Below are positions 44,566 to 54,175 of a stretch of DNA of 64,000 nucleotides, piece after piece. The notes beneath the pieces are model-generated. The model was given only the letters and a program-made list of their open reading frames with translations. It did no database searches and was not told the origin of the DNA. Position 1 is the first letter of the stretch. Each line of letters opens with the position of its first letter. Both the position numbers and the translations under genes were made by a program. The stretch lies in the NCBI RefSeq assembly GCF_017313765.1, contig NZ_JAFLNC010000001.1, positions 868,001 through 932,000 of the forward strand, written 5' to 3'. This DNA is from Sneathiella sedimenti (lineage in GTDB: Bacteria > Pseudomonadota > Alphaproteobacteria > Sneathiellales > Sneathiellaceae).

Positions 44566-45869
44566 TTCTTTCCCTCGATCGTTCCATCAAATTTCTTCTC
44601 AAGCCCGTCCCAGCAGTTGATATAGTTCTTTTGCAGGCTGTCGTGGCAGGCGGCGAATTCGGTGACGAGTTGCGGCAGGCGCGTCTCGAACATGAACGCC
44701 ATCGTCTCGTCGAGCTTTTGCGGCGCCAGGTCCGCATTGCTGGCCTTCTCGAACCCGAAGCTGTCCGGCCCGTGCGGGAGCATCATGTTATGCAGGCTGA
44801 TGCCGCCGGGAACGAATCCTTCCTCCTTCGCGTCATACTGACCCTGGATAAGCCCCATGAACTCGCTCATGATGTTGCGGTGATACCAGGGTGGGCGGAA
44901 GGTATCCTCTGCCACCAGCCAGCGCGGCGGGAAGATGGCCAGATCCACATTTGCCGTCCCGGGTTCACCCGTTGGGGCTGTCAGGACAGTGAAAATTGAC
45001 GGATCGGGATGATCAAAGGAAATCGACCCGATGGTGTTGTAGTGACGGAGGTCGTATTTGTAAGGGGCATAATTTCCATGCCAGGCCACCACATCAAGGG
45101 GAGAATGCATGATATCTGTGCCATAGAACTTCCCGCCCCATTTGGTTTCAACCCGGCAGGGAGATTCTTTTTCTTCGTAAGTGGCAGTGGGATACTTGAA
45201 ATCGCGTGGATTTGCGAGGCTGTTCGCACCGATCGGACCGCGTTCAGGCAGGGTGAACCGCGGGCCGTAATTTTCGCAGATATAGCCACGGGCGGATCCG
45301 TCCACCAGTTCCACACGAAACATCATACCGCGCGGCAGGACACAGATTTCCAATGGCTCTACGTCCAGAATACCGAGCTCCGTTATGATCCTCAACCGGC
45401 CCATTTCCGGGACCAGCAGCATCTCCCCATCCGCGTTGAAGAAATAGTCATCTGTCATGTCCGCATTGGCCACATATATGTGTGCCGCCATACCCGCTTG
45501 CGCGAGAACGCTGCCCGCAGTGGTGATGGTGCGAATCCCCGAGATAAAGGATGTGGGTTCAACGGGCACAGCAATCGGGTTCCACCGGAGCTGACCAAGC
45601 GGCGCATCCTCAAAAGCGGCTGGCGCGGATTTCCAAAGCGGCCGGTCTACGGGCCTGAAATGCTGCATATGCCGGACGGAGGGGCGCATCCGGTAAAGCC
45701 AGCTGCGGGCATTCGTGGCATTGGGTGCCGTAAAGGCAGTGCCTGAGAACTGTTCCGCATAGAGGCCATAGGCGCATTTCTGGGGACTATTACGCCCCTC
45801 CGGCAGGGCGCCGGGAAGTGCCTCTGTTTCAAACTCATTATTGAAACCGGACATGTAGGCAAGAACCAT
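44562..45869 (-). CDS. hmgA: Homogentisate 1,2-dioxygenase
   Basis: 435 residues, the normal length. The start [25 protein letters not shown] is typical. The iron ligands are visible in [13 protein letters not shown] (His, Glu six residues on) and [17 protein letters not shown] (the second His). It opens the homogentisate ring to maleylacetoacetate. It is the first gene of the operon hmgA-fahA-MBL-FAD-DUF2783-maiA, divergent from a MarR gene across an 84-bp gap. Confidence 0.96.
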   Translation of the reverse strand: MVLAYMSGFNNEFETEALPGALPEGRNSPQKCAYGLYAEQFSGTAFTAPNATNARSWLYRMRPSVRHMQHFRPVDRPLWKSAPAAFEDAPLGQLRWNPIAVPVEPTSFISGIRTITTAGSVLAQAGMAAHIYVANADMTDDYFFNADGEMLLVPEMGRLRIITELGILDVEPLEICVLPRGMMFRVELVDGSARGYICENYGPRFTLPERGPIGANSLANPRDFKYPTATYEEKESPCRVETKWGGKFYGTDIMHSPLDVVAWHGNYAPYKYDLRHYNTIGSISFDHPDPSIFTVLTAPTGEPGTANVDLAIFPPRWLVAEDTFRPPWYHRNIMSEFMGLIQGQYDAKEEGFVPGGISLHNMMLPHGPDSFGFEKASNADLAPQKLDETMAFMFETRLPQLVTEFAACHDSLQKNYINCWDGLEKKFDGTIEGKK

Positions 45870-45909
45870 AGGGACAAATCCTTGTTGATCTTCATGTTTT
45901 ATATTAGTA

Positions 45910-45917
45910 ACATATGT
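45910..45917. promoter_or_regulatory. Candidate MarR operator between hmgA and its regulator
   Basis: ACATATGT (core of GTAACATATGTAAC) lies in the 84-bp divergent gap, 36 bp from the marR start and 41 bp from the hmgA start, with a further GTAAC about 20 bp to the right. Short palindromes of this kind are typical MarR sites, but an 8-bp core also occurs by chance. Confidence 0.4.
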
Positions 45918-45953
45918 AACAGTCTAATTTGTAACTATCAAGAAAGTTTTTTC

Positions 45954-46418
45954 ATGAATCTCGTTCTAGAGGAATTTTTGCCATATCGTTTCAATCGCCT
46001 TGCCGAAACACTTAGCCGCAACGCGAGCATTGCCTATAAAACCGAATATGGGTTGAGTCGCCCGGAATGGCGGGCCTTTGCATTGCTTGGCCAGAAGGGG
46101 ACAATGACCGCCACCGAGATTTCCTACTATTCAACCATGCACAAAACAAAGGTCAGCCGCGCGATCTATGCGCTTGAGCAGAAACGCTGGCTGGTCCGTG
46201 AGGTTGATGAGAATGACAGGCGGCTGGAGCGTATTACCCTGACAAAGCAGGGACAAAAGGCGTATGAAAATCTGGTGCCAAAAATGCAGCGAATTGAACA
46301 GGAGATGATATCGCGCCTTGGCAAGGAGAACAGCGAAGCCCTCTTCAAGGGGTTGGCGGCCCTTGAAGAGCTGTATCTAGATAAGGAAACGGCGTCCCGG
46401 TCGCGACGAGCCGGTTAG
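45954..46418 (+). CDS. MarR-family regulator, probable homogentisate-operon regulator
   Basis: 154 residues from the ATG at 45954 (MNLVLEEFLPYRFNRLAETL). Winged-helix region about residues 33-100: LSRPEWRAFALLGQKG, then the recognition helix MHKTKVSRAIYALEQKRWLV and the wing ENDRRLERITLT. Divergent from hmgA, so it most likely represses the homogentisate operon until an aromatic effector binds. Its stop overlaps the PhyH gene on the opposite strand by 4 bp. Confidence 0.88.
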   Translation: MNLVLEEFLPYRFNRLAETLSRNASIAYKTEYGLSRPEWRAFALLGQKGTMTATEISYYSTMHKTKVSRAIYALEQKRWLVREVDENDRRLERITLTKQGQKAYENLVPKMQRIEQEMISRLGKENSEALFKGLAALEELYLDKETASRSRRAG

Positions 46419-47227
46419 CTCTGCCAGACGACGGGGAAAAGATCGCTATCCAACGGGGCACCCGGCTGAATCATTGGATCGCGTAGCATTTTCTGCAGGT
46501 TCGGCCTTGGATTGTAGGTCACATCATGACCGGTCCAGCGCTGGATATAGGCACGGCGGCGGATATTCGGTGTCCGGTTTGGCTGCGCCCCGTGCAGGGT
46601 CAGGCCGTGATGGAGGGTGCAATCTCCCGGCTCCAGCTCATAGGAAACAATGTCGTAGTCATCGCGCGCTGCTTCCACATCCGGCACCTCGGGTAAATCT
46701 TCCTCATATTGCTGATCGGGGTCGAAACTGATGGCGAGAAATTTCTTGCCCCAGCGATGCGATCCGCGAAGATACTCAACTGCCCCACTCTCAAAGGTTA
46801 CGGGATCGAGCGCGAGCCAGAGTGTCGCCACCTGGTCCCCTGCAACGGGCCAGTAGGTATAGTCCTGATGCCAGGGCGTTGGTGTGGAAGTATCGGGCTC
46901 CTTCACCAGAATCTGATCGAACAGCAGATTGACTTTCTTGGCCTTCAGGATGGAGGCGGCAATCTGCGATGCCGGGGAGTTGAACACGGCGTCCTTGAAC
47001 CCGTCCAGATGATGACAGACGAAGGTGTCGCCAAAGAAAAAGCCGCTCGCATCCTTGGCATCAATACTTTTTACCATGCCAGATGGGTTGGCCATATCCT
47101 GATCGATCAGATCGCGCAGGCGTTCAATCCAGTCCATATTGAAAAAGCCGCGAAGGCAGACAACCCCATCTTCCTGAAATGTCCTGATTTCCTCGTCTGT
47201 AACCGGCCGTGTCAGTTTATTATTCAT
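46415..47227 (-). CDS. Phytanoyl-CoA dioxygenase-family (PhyH) protein
   Basis: 270 residues. The Fe(II)/2-oxoglutarate core has TPWHQDYTYWP (HxD, about residues 116-118) and TLHHGLTLHGAQPNRTP (distal His). It presumably hydroxylates an unknown small molecule; family members act on acyl-CoA, ectoine or halogenated substrates. The N-terminus is MNNKLTRPVTDEEIRTFQED. Convergent with the MarR gene; no operon partner on its strand. Confidence 0.85.
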   Translation of the reverse strand: MNNKLTRPVTDEEIRTFQEDGVVCLRGFFNMDWIERLRDLIDQDMANPSGMVKSIDAKDASGFFFGDTFVCHHLDGFKDAVFNSPASQIAASILKAKKVNLLFDQILVKEPDTSTPTPWHQDYTYWPVAGDQVATLWLALDPVTFESGAVEYLRGSHRWGKKFLAISFDPDQQYEEDLPEVPDVEAARDDYDIVSYELEPGDCTLHHGLTLHGAQPNRTPNIRRRAYIQRWTGHDVTYNPRPNLQKMLRDPMIQPGAPLDSDLFPVVWQS

Positions 47228-47296
47228 TCTATGCCTCAGAGTTGTGTATGCGCTCCATTTTCTTTTAGTATATACCCCAAATTATGAGGAATTAAA

Positions 47297-47902
47297 ATGA
47301 CCCCTGCGGAGCCGACACGTTCTCCCGCTGAAATCTGGTTCGGTGATCATGTGCTGTGGCCGGATGAAACGCTGCTTTGGTCGGGGCGTCCGAGTGTGTT
47401 CCGATCCCTATTCTTTAATTTCTGGTTTTGCCTCTGCGGTGCGTTCCTGACCGCCCTGCTTGTCATGCTCGTTTGGACATCGGAGGAGTTTGGCGATGTC
47501 CGCTTGCCAGAGGTAGCGTTGGCGTTTGGCTCCCTCTGGCTTTTCTCCAGTCCGCTGCGCTATGGTTGGCGCGCTTATCGCACGGCCTATTTCGTGACGG
47601 ACAAGCGCGTGGTTATCTTGCGAAAGGGCCTTTTCCGCGTCCATGAGAGGGCGTTTCAGACGAGCGAGATTACGAATTTTGAACTTAAACGGCTTACCGG
47701 CAAACGCGGGGACATCCGCCTCCGCCTGAGCGAGGCGACGGCCCCGAACCCCTATCAGGATGACAAGGAGAAATATGTCCCGGGCCTGACAAGTAACGTC
47801 GTCGCCTGGTCCGGCTCCGGTCCTTTCATACAGTATGACGATGGCCTCTGGGGTATCGACGATGTTTCCATCGCTGCCGCCGCCATCCGCAACCTGACTT
47901 GA
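47297..47902 (+). CDS. Membrane protein with a bacterial PH (bPH2)-like domain
   Basis: 201 residues. Two hydrophobic segments (about 32-57 and 70-85) precede a soluble part beginning YFVTDKRVVILRKGLF, the beta-strand pattern of bacterial PH domains, with QTSEITNFELKRL after it. Such proteins are inner-membrane, of unknown function. An AT-rich GAGGAATT upstream ribosome-binding site. Convergent with the acyl-CoA synthetase gene. Confidence 0.7.
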   Translation: MTPAEPTRSPAEIWFGDHVLWPDETLLWSGRPSVFRSLFFNFWFCLCGAFLTALLVMLVWTSEEFGDVRLPEVALAFGSLWLFSSPLRYGWRAYRTAYFVTDKRVVILRKGLFRVHERAFQTSEITNFELKRLTGKRGDIRLRLSEATAPNPYQDDKEKYVPGLTSNVVAWSGSGPFIQYDDGLWGIDDVSIAAAAIRNLT

Positions 47903-47913
47903 TTCTCAGTTGA

Positions 47914-49443
47914 TCATCCCGCGTCAAGCTGTGCCCGCAGTTCCGTTTTCAGAACCTTGCCATAGTTGTTTTTGGGAAGTTCCTCCAGGAAGAAATATTC
48001 CTTTGGCCGTTTGAAGCGGGCGATATGCTTTATGCAATGCTCGTCAAGCTCCTTCGGAGTCACATTGCCGCCTTTGCGCACAACCACAAAGGCAACAACC
48101 TCCTCGCCCCAGTCTGCGTGCGGTCGTCCGACAATGGAGATTTCATCGACATCAGGATGAGTAAGCAATGCCTCCTCGATCTCGCGCGGATAGATATTGG
48201 TGCCGCCGGAGATGATAAGATCCTTAGACCTGTCCTTCAGGGTCAGGAAACCCTCCTCGTCGAAACAGCCCATATCGCCTGTATGAAGCCATCCGCCGCG
48301 CAATGTCTCTGCGGTCGCTTCCGGGCTTTTCCAATAACCCTGCATGACCACATCGCCACGCACCACCACCTCGCCGATCTCGCCAACGGGCAGCGGATTG
48401 TCATCGGCATCGAAAACCTTGACCTCAACATCGGTTCGTTCGGTACCGACGGAGGCGAGGATCTCGCTTCTCCGAGGGTGGCTTTCATCGCGAATTAGGG
48501 CCATTGAGAGCCCGGTGATGGTCATGGGTGATTCACCTTGCCCGTAAATCTGGGCGAAACGGGGGCCAAGCGCACCAATCGCGCGCCGGATATCCGCTTC
48601 ATACATCGGCCCGCCACCATAGACGATAATTTTGAGGTTGCTGGTATCCGCTCCCTCGAATGCCGGGCTGGAAATCAGGCGGTGCACCATGGTGGGGGCG
48701 AAGAAAAAGCAGGAATTGGGATAGTGGGCGATCAGCTCCAGCGTCTCGGCCGGGTCAAACCCGCCGCTTTCCGGCGTTACCTGGATCCCGCCTTTCGCAA
48801 TCAGGGGCAGGCCATACATGCCGGATCCGTGGGTTTGCGGCGCAGCATGAATGACGGCATCCCCCGGATCGATTGCCGTGACATCGGCAAAATAGCTGAG
48901 CACCGAGGTGAGAAGGTTCCGATGGCTCAGCATCGCGCCCTTCGGTTTGCCCGTAGTGCCGGAGGTGTAGAACAGCCAGGCGAGATCATCCGGCGCAGCT
49001 TCCTGCAGCGGGAGCGGAGCTTCGCTTTTAAGCGCCTGATAGCTTTCATCATGGACGGAGATCACGGTTTCAAGCTCGGGTAGTTCACCGGTGAGGGCGG
49101 CGAGTTCGTCAGCCAGCTCCGCTGTTGCGAACACGAGACGGCTATCGGAATTCTCAAGAATATAGCGAAACTCGTTGATATGCAGTTTGGCATTGACCGG
49201 TACGGCGACAAGGCCCGCGCGCCAGACGGCGAAAAGGGCGATCCAGTATTCGGGATGGTTCTTCATGATCAGCGCAACACAGTCCCCGGCGTTTAGGCCG
49301 AGTTTGCTGCGAAGTGCGCCCGCAAGCCGCGCGGACTGGTCCGCATAGTCACGATAAGTAGCTACGATTTTCTTGCCGTAGGCGAGGGCGGGTAAATCCG
49401 GGTAGGTCTTTGCAGTCCGTTCCAGCAGGTTGGCGATATTCAT
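47914..49443 (-). CDS. Acyl-CoA synthetase (AMP-binding)
   Basis: 509 residues from the ATG at 49443; the open frame continues upstream into the AmpG gene. ANL motifs: FYTSGTTGKPKGAMLSH (about 162), the YGQGESPM motif for the acceptor, GWLHTGDMGCFDEEGF, DRSKDLIISGGTNIYPREIEE, and the C-terminal NNYGKVLKTEL with the catalytic Lys. It activates a carboxylic acid to acyl-CoA; the acid is unknown. It follows ampG by 23 bp on the same strand. Confidence 0.9.
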   Translation of the reverse strand: MNIANLLERTAKTYPDLPALAYGKKIVATYRDYADQSARLAGALRSKLGLNAGDCVALIMKNHPEYWIALFAVWRAGLVAVPVNAKLHINEFRYILENSDSRLVFATAELADELAALTGELPELETVISVHDESYQALKSEAPLPLQEAAPDDLAWLFYTSGTTGKPKGAMLSHRNLLTSVLSYFADVTAIDPGDAVIHAAPQTHGSGMYGLPLIAKGGIQVTPESGGFDPAETLELIAHYPNSCFFFAPTMVHRLISSPAFEGADTSNLKIIVYGGGPMYEADIRRAIGALGPRFAQIYGQGESPMTITGLSMALIRDESHPRRSEILASVGTERTDVEVKVFDADDNPLPVGEIGEVVVRGDVVMQGYWKSPEATAETLRGGWLHTGDMGCFDEEGFLTLKDRSKDLIISGGTNIYPREIEEALLTHPDVDEISIVGRPHADWGEEVVAFVVVRKGGNVTPKELDEHCIKHIARFKRPKEYFFLEELPKNNYGKVLKTELRAQLDAG

Positions 49444-49466
49444 GTCAGTAGGTCTCCCGAGGGGTT

Positions 49467-50762
49467 TCAGGCGGCCCCTTCTTGTTGTTCGATTGGTTGA
49501 CGATATGAGAGATACCAGAGGAGTGCAAGTCCCGGCAAGGCTGCCACGGTGGTGATGATGAAAAACTCTATCCAGCCCGTCCGTTCCACCAGCCAGCCCG
49601 CGGGGGACACAAGCACGGTGCGCGCGACCGCCATTAACGAGGTCAGCAAAGCATATTGCGTCGCCGTGTAAGCGGTATTGCACAGGCTGGACAGATAGGC
49701 GACGAAGACGGCGGTGCCCATCCCGCTCGCGACATTCTCAAGGCCGATGGTAAGGGCGAGAAAGGCGAGATCGGGCCCGATGGCCGCCTGTGCAGCGAAC
49801 ATCAGGTTGGAGAGCATTTGCAACAGGCCGCAAATCCAGAGTGTACGGTACATTGTCGTTGCCGCCAGTAGCCAGCCTCCAATGAATAGCCCACCGAATG
49901 TGGCCACGGTACCGAGGACCTTTGAGATTTCCGCAATCTCAATTAGCGTAAAGCCGGTTTGCAGATAGAAGGGTGTCGCCATGGCGCCCGCCAGCGCATC
50001 GCCGAATTTATAAAGCACCGCAAACAGCAGGATGATCAGCCAGTCCGGTTTTTTCATGAAATCGGTGAACGGATCGATGACCGACGTTTTCAGCCAATGG
50101 AGATAGGCATTCGCTGATGGTTCTTCTGCGCTTTCCGGTTTGGCCGGTTGCACCTTGGGCTCGCGGGTGAAGAGCACTGTGACGGTGCCAATCAGAATAA
50201 AGGCGGCCATAACCATATAACTGATCATCCAGCCAAAATATTCGGCGATGACAAGGCTTGAGAACCCCGTAAGCCACATCGCAATACGATAGCCATATAC
50301 GAAGGTTGCCGCCCCGGCTGCCATGTTCTTTTGATCGCAGATCTCAATTCTAAACGCGTCGACGATGATATCGTAGGACGCGGAGGCAAATGCTACTGCA
50401 ATGGCGGCAATCGTGACATAGAGAAGGCTCGCGCTCGGGTCACTGAAGGCGAGAGCGAGGGTGGCAGCGATCAGAAACATTTGCAGCAGGAGCAGCCAGC
50501 TTCTCCGTCTGCCAAACAGCGTGGATAGAACCGGGATCCGGATGTTGTCGATCAGCGGTGCCCAGAGAAATTTCAGCGTATAAGGCAACCCCACAAGGGT
50601 AAACAATCCGATGGAGGTGAGATCTATATTTTCCTGGGTCAGCCAGGCTTGCAAAATACTGGCGGTTAGGAGCAGCGGAGCGCCGGAGGAAAAGCCGAGC
50701 AGCGTAATGCTCATAATACGCTTGTCGCGATAGACAGATAGGGCGGACAGCCAGCCAGTCAT
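49467..50762 (-). CDS. ampG: AmpG-type MFS muropeptide permease
   Basis: 431 residues with about twelve to fourteen membrane segments. The start RIMSITLLGFSSGAPLLLTASILQAWLT and GLPYTLKFLWAPLIDNI are the AmpG hallmarks. It imports anhydromuropeptides for cell-wall recycling. A ~35-residue Pro/Glu-rich loop (EPKVQPAKPESAEEPSANAY) follows the sixth segment. No ampC, ampD or nagZ genes neighbour it. Transcribed with the acyl-CoA synthetase downstream. Confidence 0.9.
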   Translation of the reverse strand: MTGWLSALSVYRDKRIMSITLLGFSSGAPLLLTASILQAWLTQENIDLTSIGLFTLVGLPYTLKFLWAPLIDNIRIPVLSTLFGRRRSWLLLLQMFLIAATLALAFSDPSASLLYVTIAAIAVAFASASYDIIVDAFRIEICDQKNMAAGAATFVYGYRIAMWLTGFSSLVIAEYFGWMISYMVMAAFILIGTVTVLFTREPKVQPAKPESAEEPSANAYLHWLKTSVIDPFTDFMKKPDWLIILLFAVLYKFGDALAGAMATPFYLQTGFTLIEIAEISKVLGTVATFGGLFIGGWLLAATTMYRTLWICGLLQMLSNLMFAAQAAIGPDLAFLALTIGLENVASGMGTAVFVAYLSSLCNTAYTATQYALLTSLMAVARTVLVSPAGWLVERTGWIEFFIITTVAALPGLALLWYLSYRQPIEQQEGAA

Positions 50763-50828
50763 CGGGCGTTTATCTTATACAGGTTGCACATAAAATTACT
50801 CTACTCAATATAAGAAGGGCGTCGTCCG

Positions 50829-51290
50829 CTAGTCGCCGTTCCGGATCATTTCCTTGGCTTTTTGCAAATCATCTGTCGTCCGCACGAGCCTTTCTGCCAG
50901 GACGCGCATCATCTCCACGGCCATTTCGGGAAACTCCGTCACCATCCGGAAAAAGACATCCTTGGTAATTTTGAGCGTCGTCAGTTCCGTCTTTGCCTTG
51001 ATCGTTGCCGTTCGGGGCACATCGATCAGGATGGCAATCTCGCCAACCACGTCATTCTTGCCAAGGGTTGCGACCGTTAATGGTCCCGACGGGGTTTCCA
51101 CGATGACTTCTGCTTCGCCTGCCATGATGAAATAGGCGGCATCGCCGTTATCTCCCTGCTCACAGACGAAATCCTCCGGTTGAAATGTCAACCGTTCCGA
51201 CGTAAAGGCCAGCAGTTTGATCTTGGAAGGCTCGATTTTCGCAAACAGGGGTATCTGCCGGAGGATCTCGACTTCTTCTTTTAGGCTCAC
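50829..51290 (-). CDS. Cyclic nucleotide-binding domain protein
   Basis: 153 residues from a GTG at 51290 with AGAAGGAG upstream. The single CNBD spans about residues 15-130, with the phosphate-binding cassette GEIAILIDVPRTATI retaining the Glu and Arg that contact the ribose and cyclic phosphate; so cAMP/cGMP binding is plausible. No DNA-binding domain is attached. It sits 27 bp downstream of the ABC-exporter-like gene on the same strand and is likely its regulatory partner. Confidence 0.85.
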   Translation of the reverse strand: MSLKEEVEILRQIPLFAKIEPSKIKLLAFTSERLTFQPEDFVCEQGDNGDAAYFIMAGEAEVIVETPSGPLTVATLGKNDVVGEIAILIDVPRTATIKAKTELTTLKITKDVFFRMVTEFPEMAVEMMRVLAERLVRTTDDLQKAKEMIRNGD

Positions 51291-51317
51291 CGAATTTCTC
51301 CTTCTGTTTTAGCGGGT

Positions 51318-53972
51318 CTAAGACGCCGCCAATAATTCCTTATATGGGGCACTGCTCTCTTTCAGTTTATCCGGAGAGCCCTGTTCCACAATCCGACCCC
51401 CGCGCATGATCAGTACATGATCAAAATCGGCGGTCTTCTCTGCATGGTCGAGCGACCATATCAGGCCGCGGCCCTTGAACTCTTCAAGTATGTTGTTCAT
51501 CAAGCGCACCTGGGTCGCGCCATCGAAGGAAGATGTCGCCTGGTTGAGGACCAGCAAGTCCGGATTCTTGATAATTGCCCGGGCGATACAGAGCTTCTGG
51601 CGTTGCGTTGCGTTCAGCCGGGCCCCGGCGGTACCCACTGTAAAGTTGAGCCCGACTTCGATAATTGTGCTCCTAAGGGACATCTCCTCCACCACGGTCG
51701 CCAGGGCTGCACCGATTTTTTCCGCAGCCTGGGCAAAGCCAAACGCAATTTTGCCAAACAGGATATTGTCCTGAAGATTGGTGGCGGCGTTATAGGCGTC
51801 CGCTTCGAAAAACGCGACGCTGTTTTTTAGATGCGGCGGCAGTTCTTCGGCAAATCGATGGCGTGCGGCGACAATCTTGTCCTCAATATCGTCGGTGAGC
51901 ACGCCAAGACGGTGCCGTGAGGGTATGACCTTGAACGGTAGCGACATGAAGCGTAACCGATCCTCTTCACGCAGATTGTTCAGCCGCTCAGAATCAATCC
52001 GGCTGATCATCGCCTGATACTCCGGCAGGTCATCCGAAGAAATAAAGCCGTAAAGCTGGAAGAATTCATGGTCCGGCGGCAAGTCGGCAAACAGTTCGAT
52101 CATCAGGGTAGCGACCTGATAACCCATTCTGAGGAATGTCTCGGTCAGGCCAGCTTCTTCGATGATCTTCTGGACATATTTATTTTCCGCCATCCGATCG
52201 AGGTCGAACTCATCACCAACGGGTGTGCCGAACAGCAGGTTTTCAGCAACGGATGCGTTGGTGTTATATTTATCCTGTTCGAAGGCTTCGATCATGTTCT
52301 TGAGGCTGGGATCGTTTTCGATCTTTTCAAAAAACCGGCGGCGGGCGGCCAGCACCAGCTCTGCGGTTTCAGGCGCCTCTTTCGGATCGATCGTGCTGCG
52401 CAGGCCAAGGCGGTAGACATCTTCGCTGAGATCCACCATCTCCAGTATTTCGAGGGCGCGCGCTTTCAACCCTTCCTCGTTCTCGACGCCGGCAAGCTCA
52501 TAATCATGCCAGTCCGCGTCAATATCATCTATGGAATTACCGGTCAGCTCCGCATTCTTGATATAGGTTTGCCGTTCCTTTTCCATTTCGTCCGTATATT
52601 TTTTCTCATGCAGTGGCCGATGCTTGAGGCCAAAGAAGAGGTTTTCTCCCAATGTCGTATTGAACACATAACCATGCTGTCCGACATAGGAGATTTTTCG
52701 CCCGACTATGGCTTCGGGCGCGGTGACCATATTCACATCTCCAGCCATCAGCCGTCCGCGATCCGGATCAATCAACCTGGCCAGCACATGGGTCAACGCC
52801 TCGCGCCCCGATCCGGCGGGACCGATGATCGCCACTCGCTCGTTCAGCTTGAACCGGGTGTTCAGGCCCTCCAGGATTTTTGATCCGGTATCATCGGAAA
52901 GTTCAATGTTAGAGGCAACCAGTTCACCGGTCAGGCTGGGAATCTCATCCGGTTCTACAAGTTGATTGTCGGCATCCCGCATGCCGGCGGGCTCAAACTG
53001 CTCGATCACCTGTTCATACTTGATGCGGGCGTCCTCGCGCCGCTGGTAATAGGCAAGAAGCTCCTTCCAGGGTGCCGCCATTTCCTTATGGGCACCGATG
53101 GCCGCGACCAGCGTCCCGACCTCCAGCGTCCCATTAATGACCATGGTGCCGCCGATGGCATAGAAGAAGAACGGGCCGAGCTGCTGGATGAAATTGTTGA
53201 GGAACTTAATAATGAACTTGAGAAGATAGATGCGGTAGCGGACAGTATAGATCTTGTCCATCTGATTGGAGAATTGCGCCCGCATATTGCTGGAGGCGTC
53301 GTGGGTATGCACCTCCTCAACGCCACTGACGGACTCTCCAAGCTGATCGGACAACACGCGAACCAGACGCACCCGGGTCTTACCAAGCAGGTTCACTTTC
53401 CGTTGCAGTTTCGGAATGAAGAAAGCCTGGAGCGGATAAAGCGCAATTGCCGCGACGGCCATTACCCAATTCTGGACAACCAGAAAACTAACGATAACAA
53501 GAAGATAGCCGCCCTGAAAGATCGGCAGCGCAAAGGCTTCCCCGATAAATCCGCCGAGCGGCTCAACTTCCGAGGTAATCATCGGGATGATCTCGCCCGG
53601 ACTCTTTTTCTTGAAGGTCGGCATCGGGAACCGCAGGATCCGGCAATATAGCTCATAGCGGAGACGCCGAAGCATCCGCTCACCTGATATTCCCTGATAC
53701 ACATTGATCACATATTTGAATGCCTGATTGACAATCACCATCAGGAGGAAGAGCCCGACTGTCAGGTACAGAAAAGCCGTCTGGTCAAACTCAAAGCCGA
53801 CATATTCGACCGGAAATGAGATATCATTGGCTTGAATAGCTTGGTTGATGATCAATTTTGGAAGTTCGAGATAGTAGTAAAGAGCGGGAAATGACAGGAT
53901 GGACATGATGGTAAGTATGACCTGCTGCTTCTTGCTGTAGCGCAGAATATACTTGTAAATATTATGTTCCAT
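51318..53972 (-). CDS. ABC-exporter-like protein with degenerate ATPase and a large internally duplicated insertion
   Basis: 884 residues from the ATG at 53972. Six membrane segments (about 15-310) form an exporter transmembrane domain; the ATPase-like part begins near 350. Walker A reads GPAGSGREA (Arg390 for the invariant Lys), Walker B reads LLVLNQATSSFD (Asn810, Gln811 for Asp-Glu), and the signature LNATQ replaces LSGGQ; the H-loop His is present. About 340 residues are inserted between the Q-loop and the signature, containing two related segments (about 542-583 and 702-743), each AARxRF...FExDxYN...xNLLFG-like. ATP hydrolysis is doubtful. It is divergent from a glycan/importer operon and followed by a cNMP-binding protein. 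Confidence 0.85.
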   Translation of the reverse strand: MEHNIYKYILRYSKKQQVILTIMSILSFPALYYYLELPKLIINQAIQANDISFPVEYVGFEFDQTAFLYLTVGLFLLMVIVNQAFKYVINVYQGISGERMLRRLRYELYCRILRFPMPTFKKKSPGEIIPMITSEVEPLGGFIGEAFALPIFQGGYLLVIVSFLVVQNWVMAVAAIALYPLQAFFIPKLQRKVNLLGKTRVRLVRVLSDQLGESVSGVEEVHTHDASSNMRAQFSNQMDKIYTVRYRIYLLKFIIKFLNNFIQQLGPFFFYAIGGTMVINGTLEVGTLVAAIGAHKEMAAPWKELLAYYQRREDARIKYEQVIEQFEPAGMRDADNQLVEPDEIPSLTGELVASNIELSDDTGSKILEGLNTRFKLNERVAIIGPAGSGREALTHVLARLIDPDRGRLMAGDVNMVTAPEAIVGRKISYVGQHGYVFNTTLGENLFFGLKHRPLHEKKYTDEMEKERQTYIKNAELTGNSIDDIDADWHDYELAGVENEEGLKARALEILEMVDLSEDVYRLGLRSTIDPKEAPETAELVLAARRRFFEKIENDPSLKNMIEAFEQDKYNTNASVAENLLFGTPVGDEFDLDRMAENKYVQKIIEEAGLTETFLRMGYQVATLMIELFADLPPDHEFFQLYGFISSDDLPEYQAMISRIDSERLNNLREEDRLRFMSLPFKVIPSRHRLGVLTDDIEDKIVAARHRFAEELPPHLKNSVAFFEADAYNAATNLQDNILFGKIAFGFAQAAEKIGAALATVVEEMSLRSTIIEVGLNFTVGTAGARLNATQRQKLCIARAIIKNPDLLVLNQATSSFDGATQVRLMNNILEEFKGRGLIWSLDHAEKTADFDHVLIMRGGRIVEQGSPDKLKESSAPYKELLAAS

Positions 53973-54049
53973 TAAACGCGACCTGTTCAATTCCCATCGG
54001 TTTCACACAATATGTGGGTCCGCTGACGGGACAGTTTTTCACAGTTTTA

Positions 54050-54068
54050 TCCTCCGCCGCAAGGAGGA
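54050..54068. promoter_or_regulatory. Hairpin covering a perfect Shine-Dalgarno motif
   Basis: TCCTCC (54050-54055) and GGAGGA (54063-54068) form a 6-bp inverted repeat with a 7-nt loop. The second arm is part of AAGGAGG, the ribosome-binding site of the short leader frame described next. Confidence 0.5.
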
Positions 54069-54073
54069 AATTT

Positions 54074-54157
54074 GTGCCACCATCACAGGAATGTCCTTCG
54101 GCCTCCCTTTGTCGGTTGATATTTACGCTTTCTGCCCTTAACAAGGACGATATATAA
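54074..54157 (+). CDS. Candidate 27-residue leader peptide ahead of the glycan operon
   Basis: GTG at 54074, stop TAA at 54155-54157, encoding VPPSQECPSASLCRLIFTLS and seven more residues (ALNKDDI). The ribosome-binding site AAGGAGG is a perfect consensus with 6-nt spacing. It ends 18 bp before the first glycosyltransferase start. The strong site, sequestered in a hairpin, suggests a leader that couples or attenuates the operon, but the frame is short. Confidence 0.35.
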   Translation: MPPSQECPSASLCRLIFTLSALNKDDI

Positions 54158-54175
54158 GATTTGAGCCGGAGCGCC

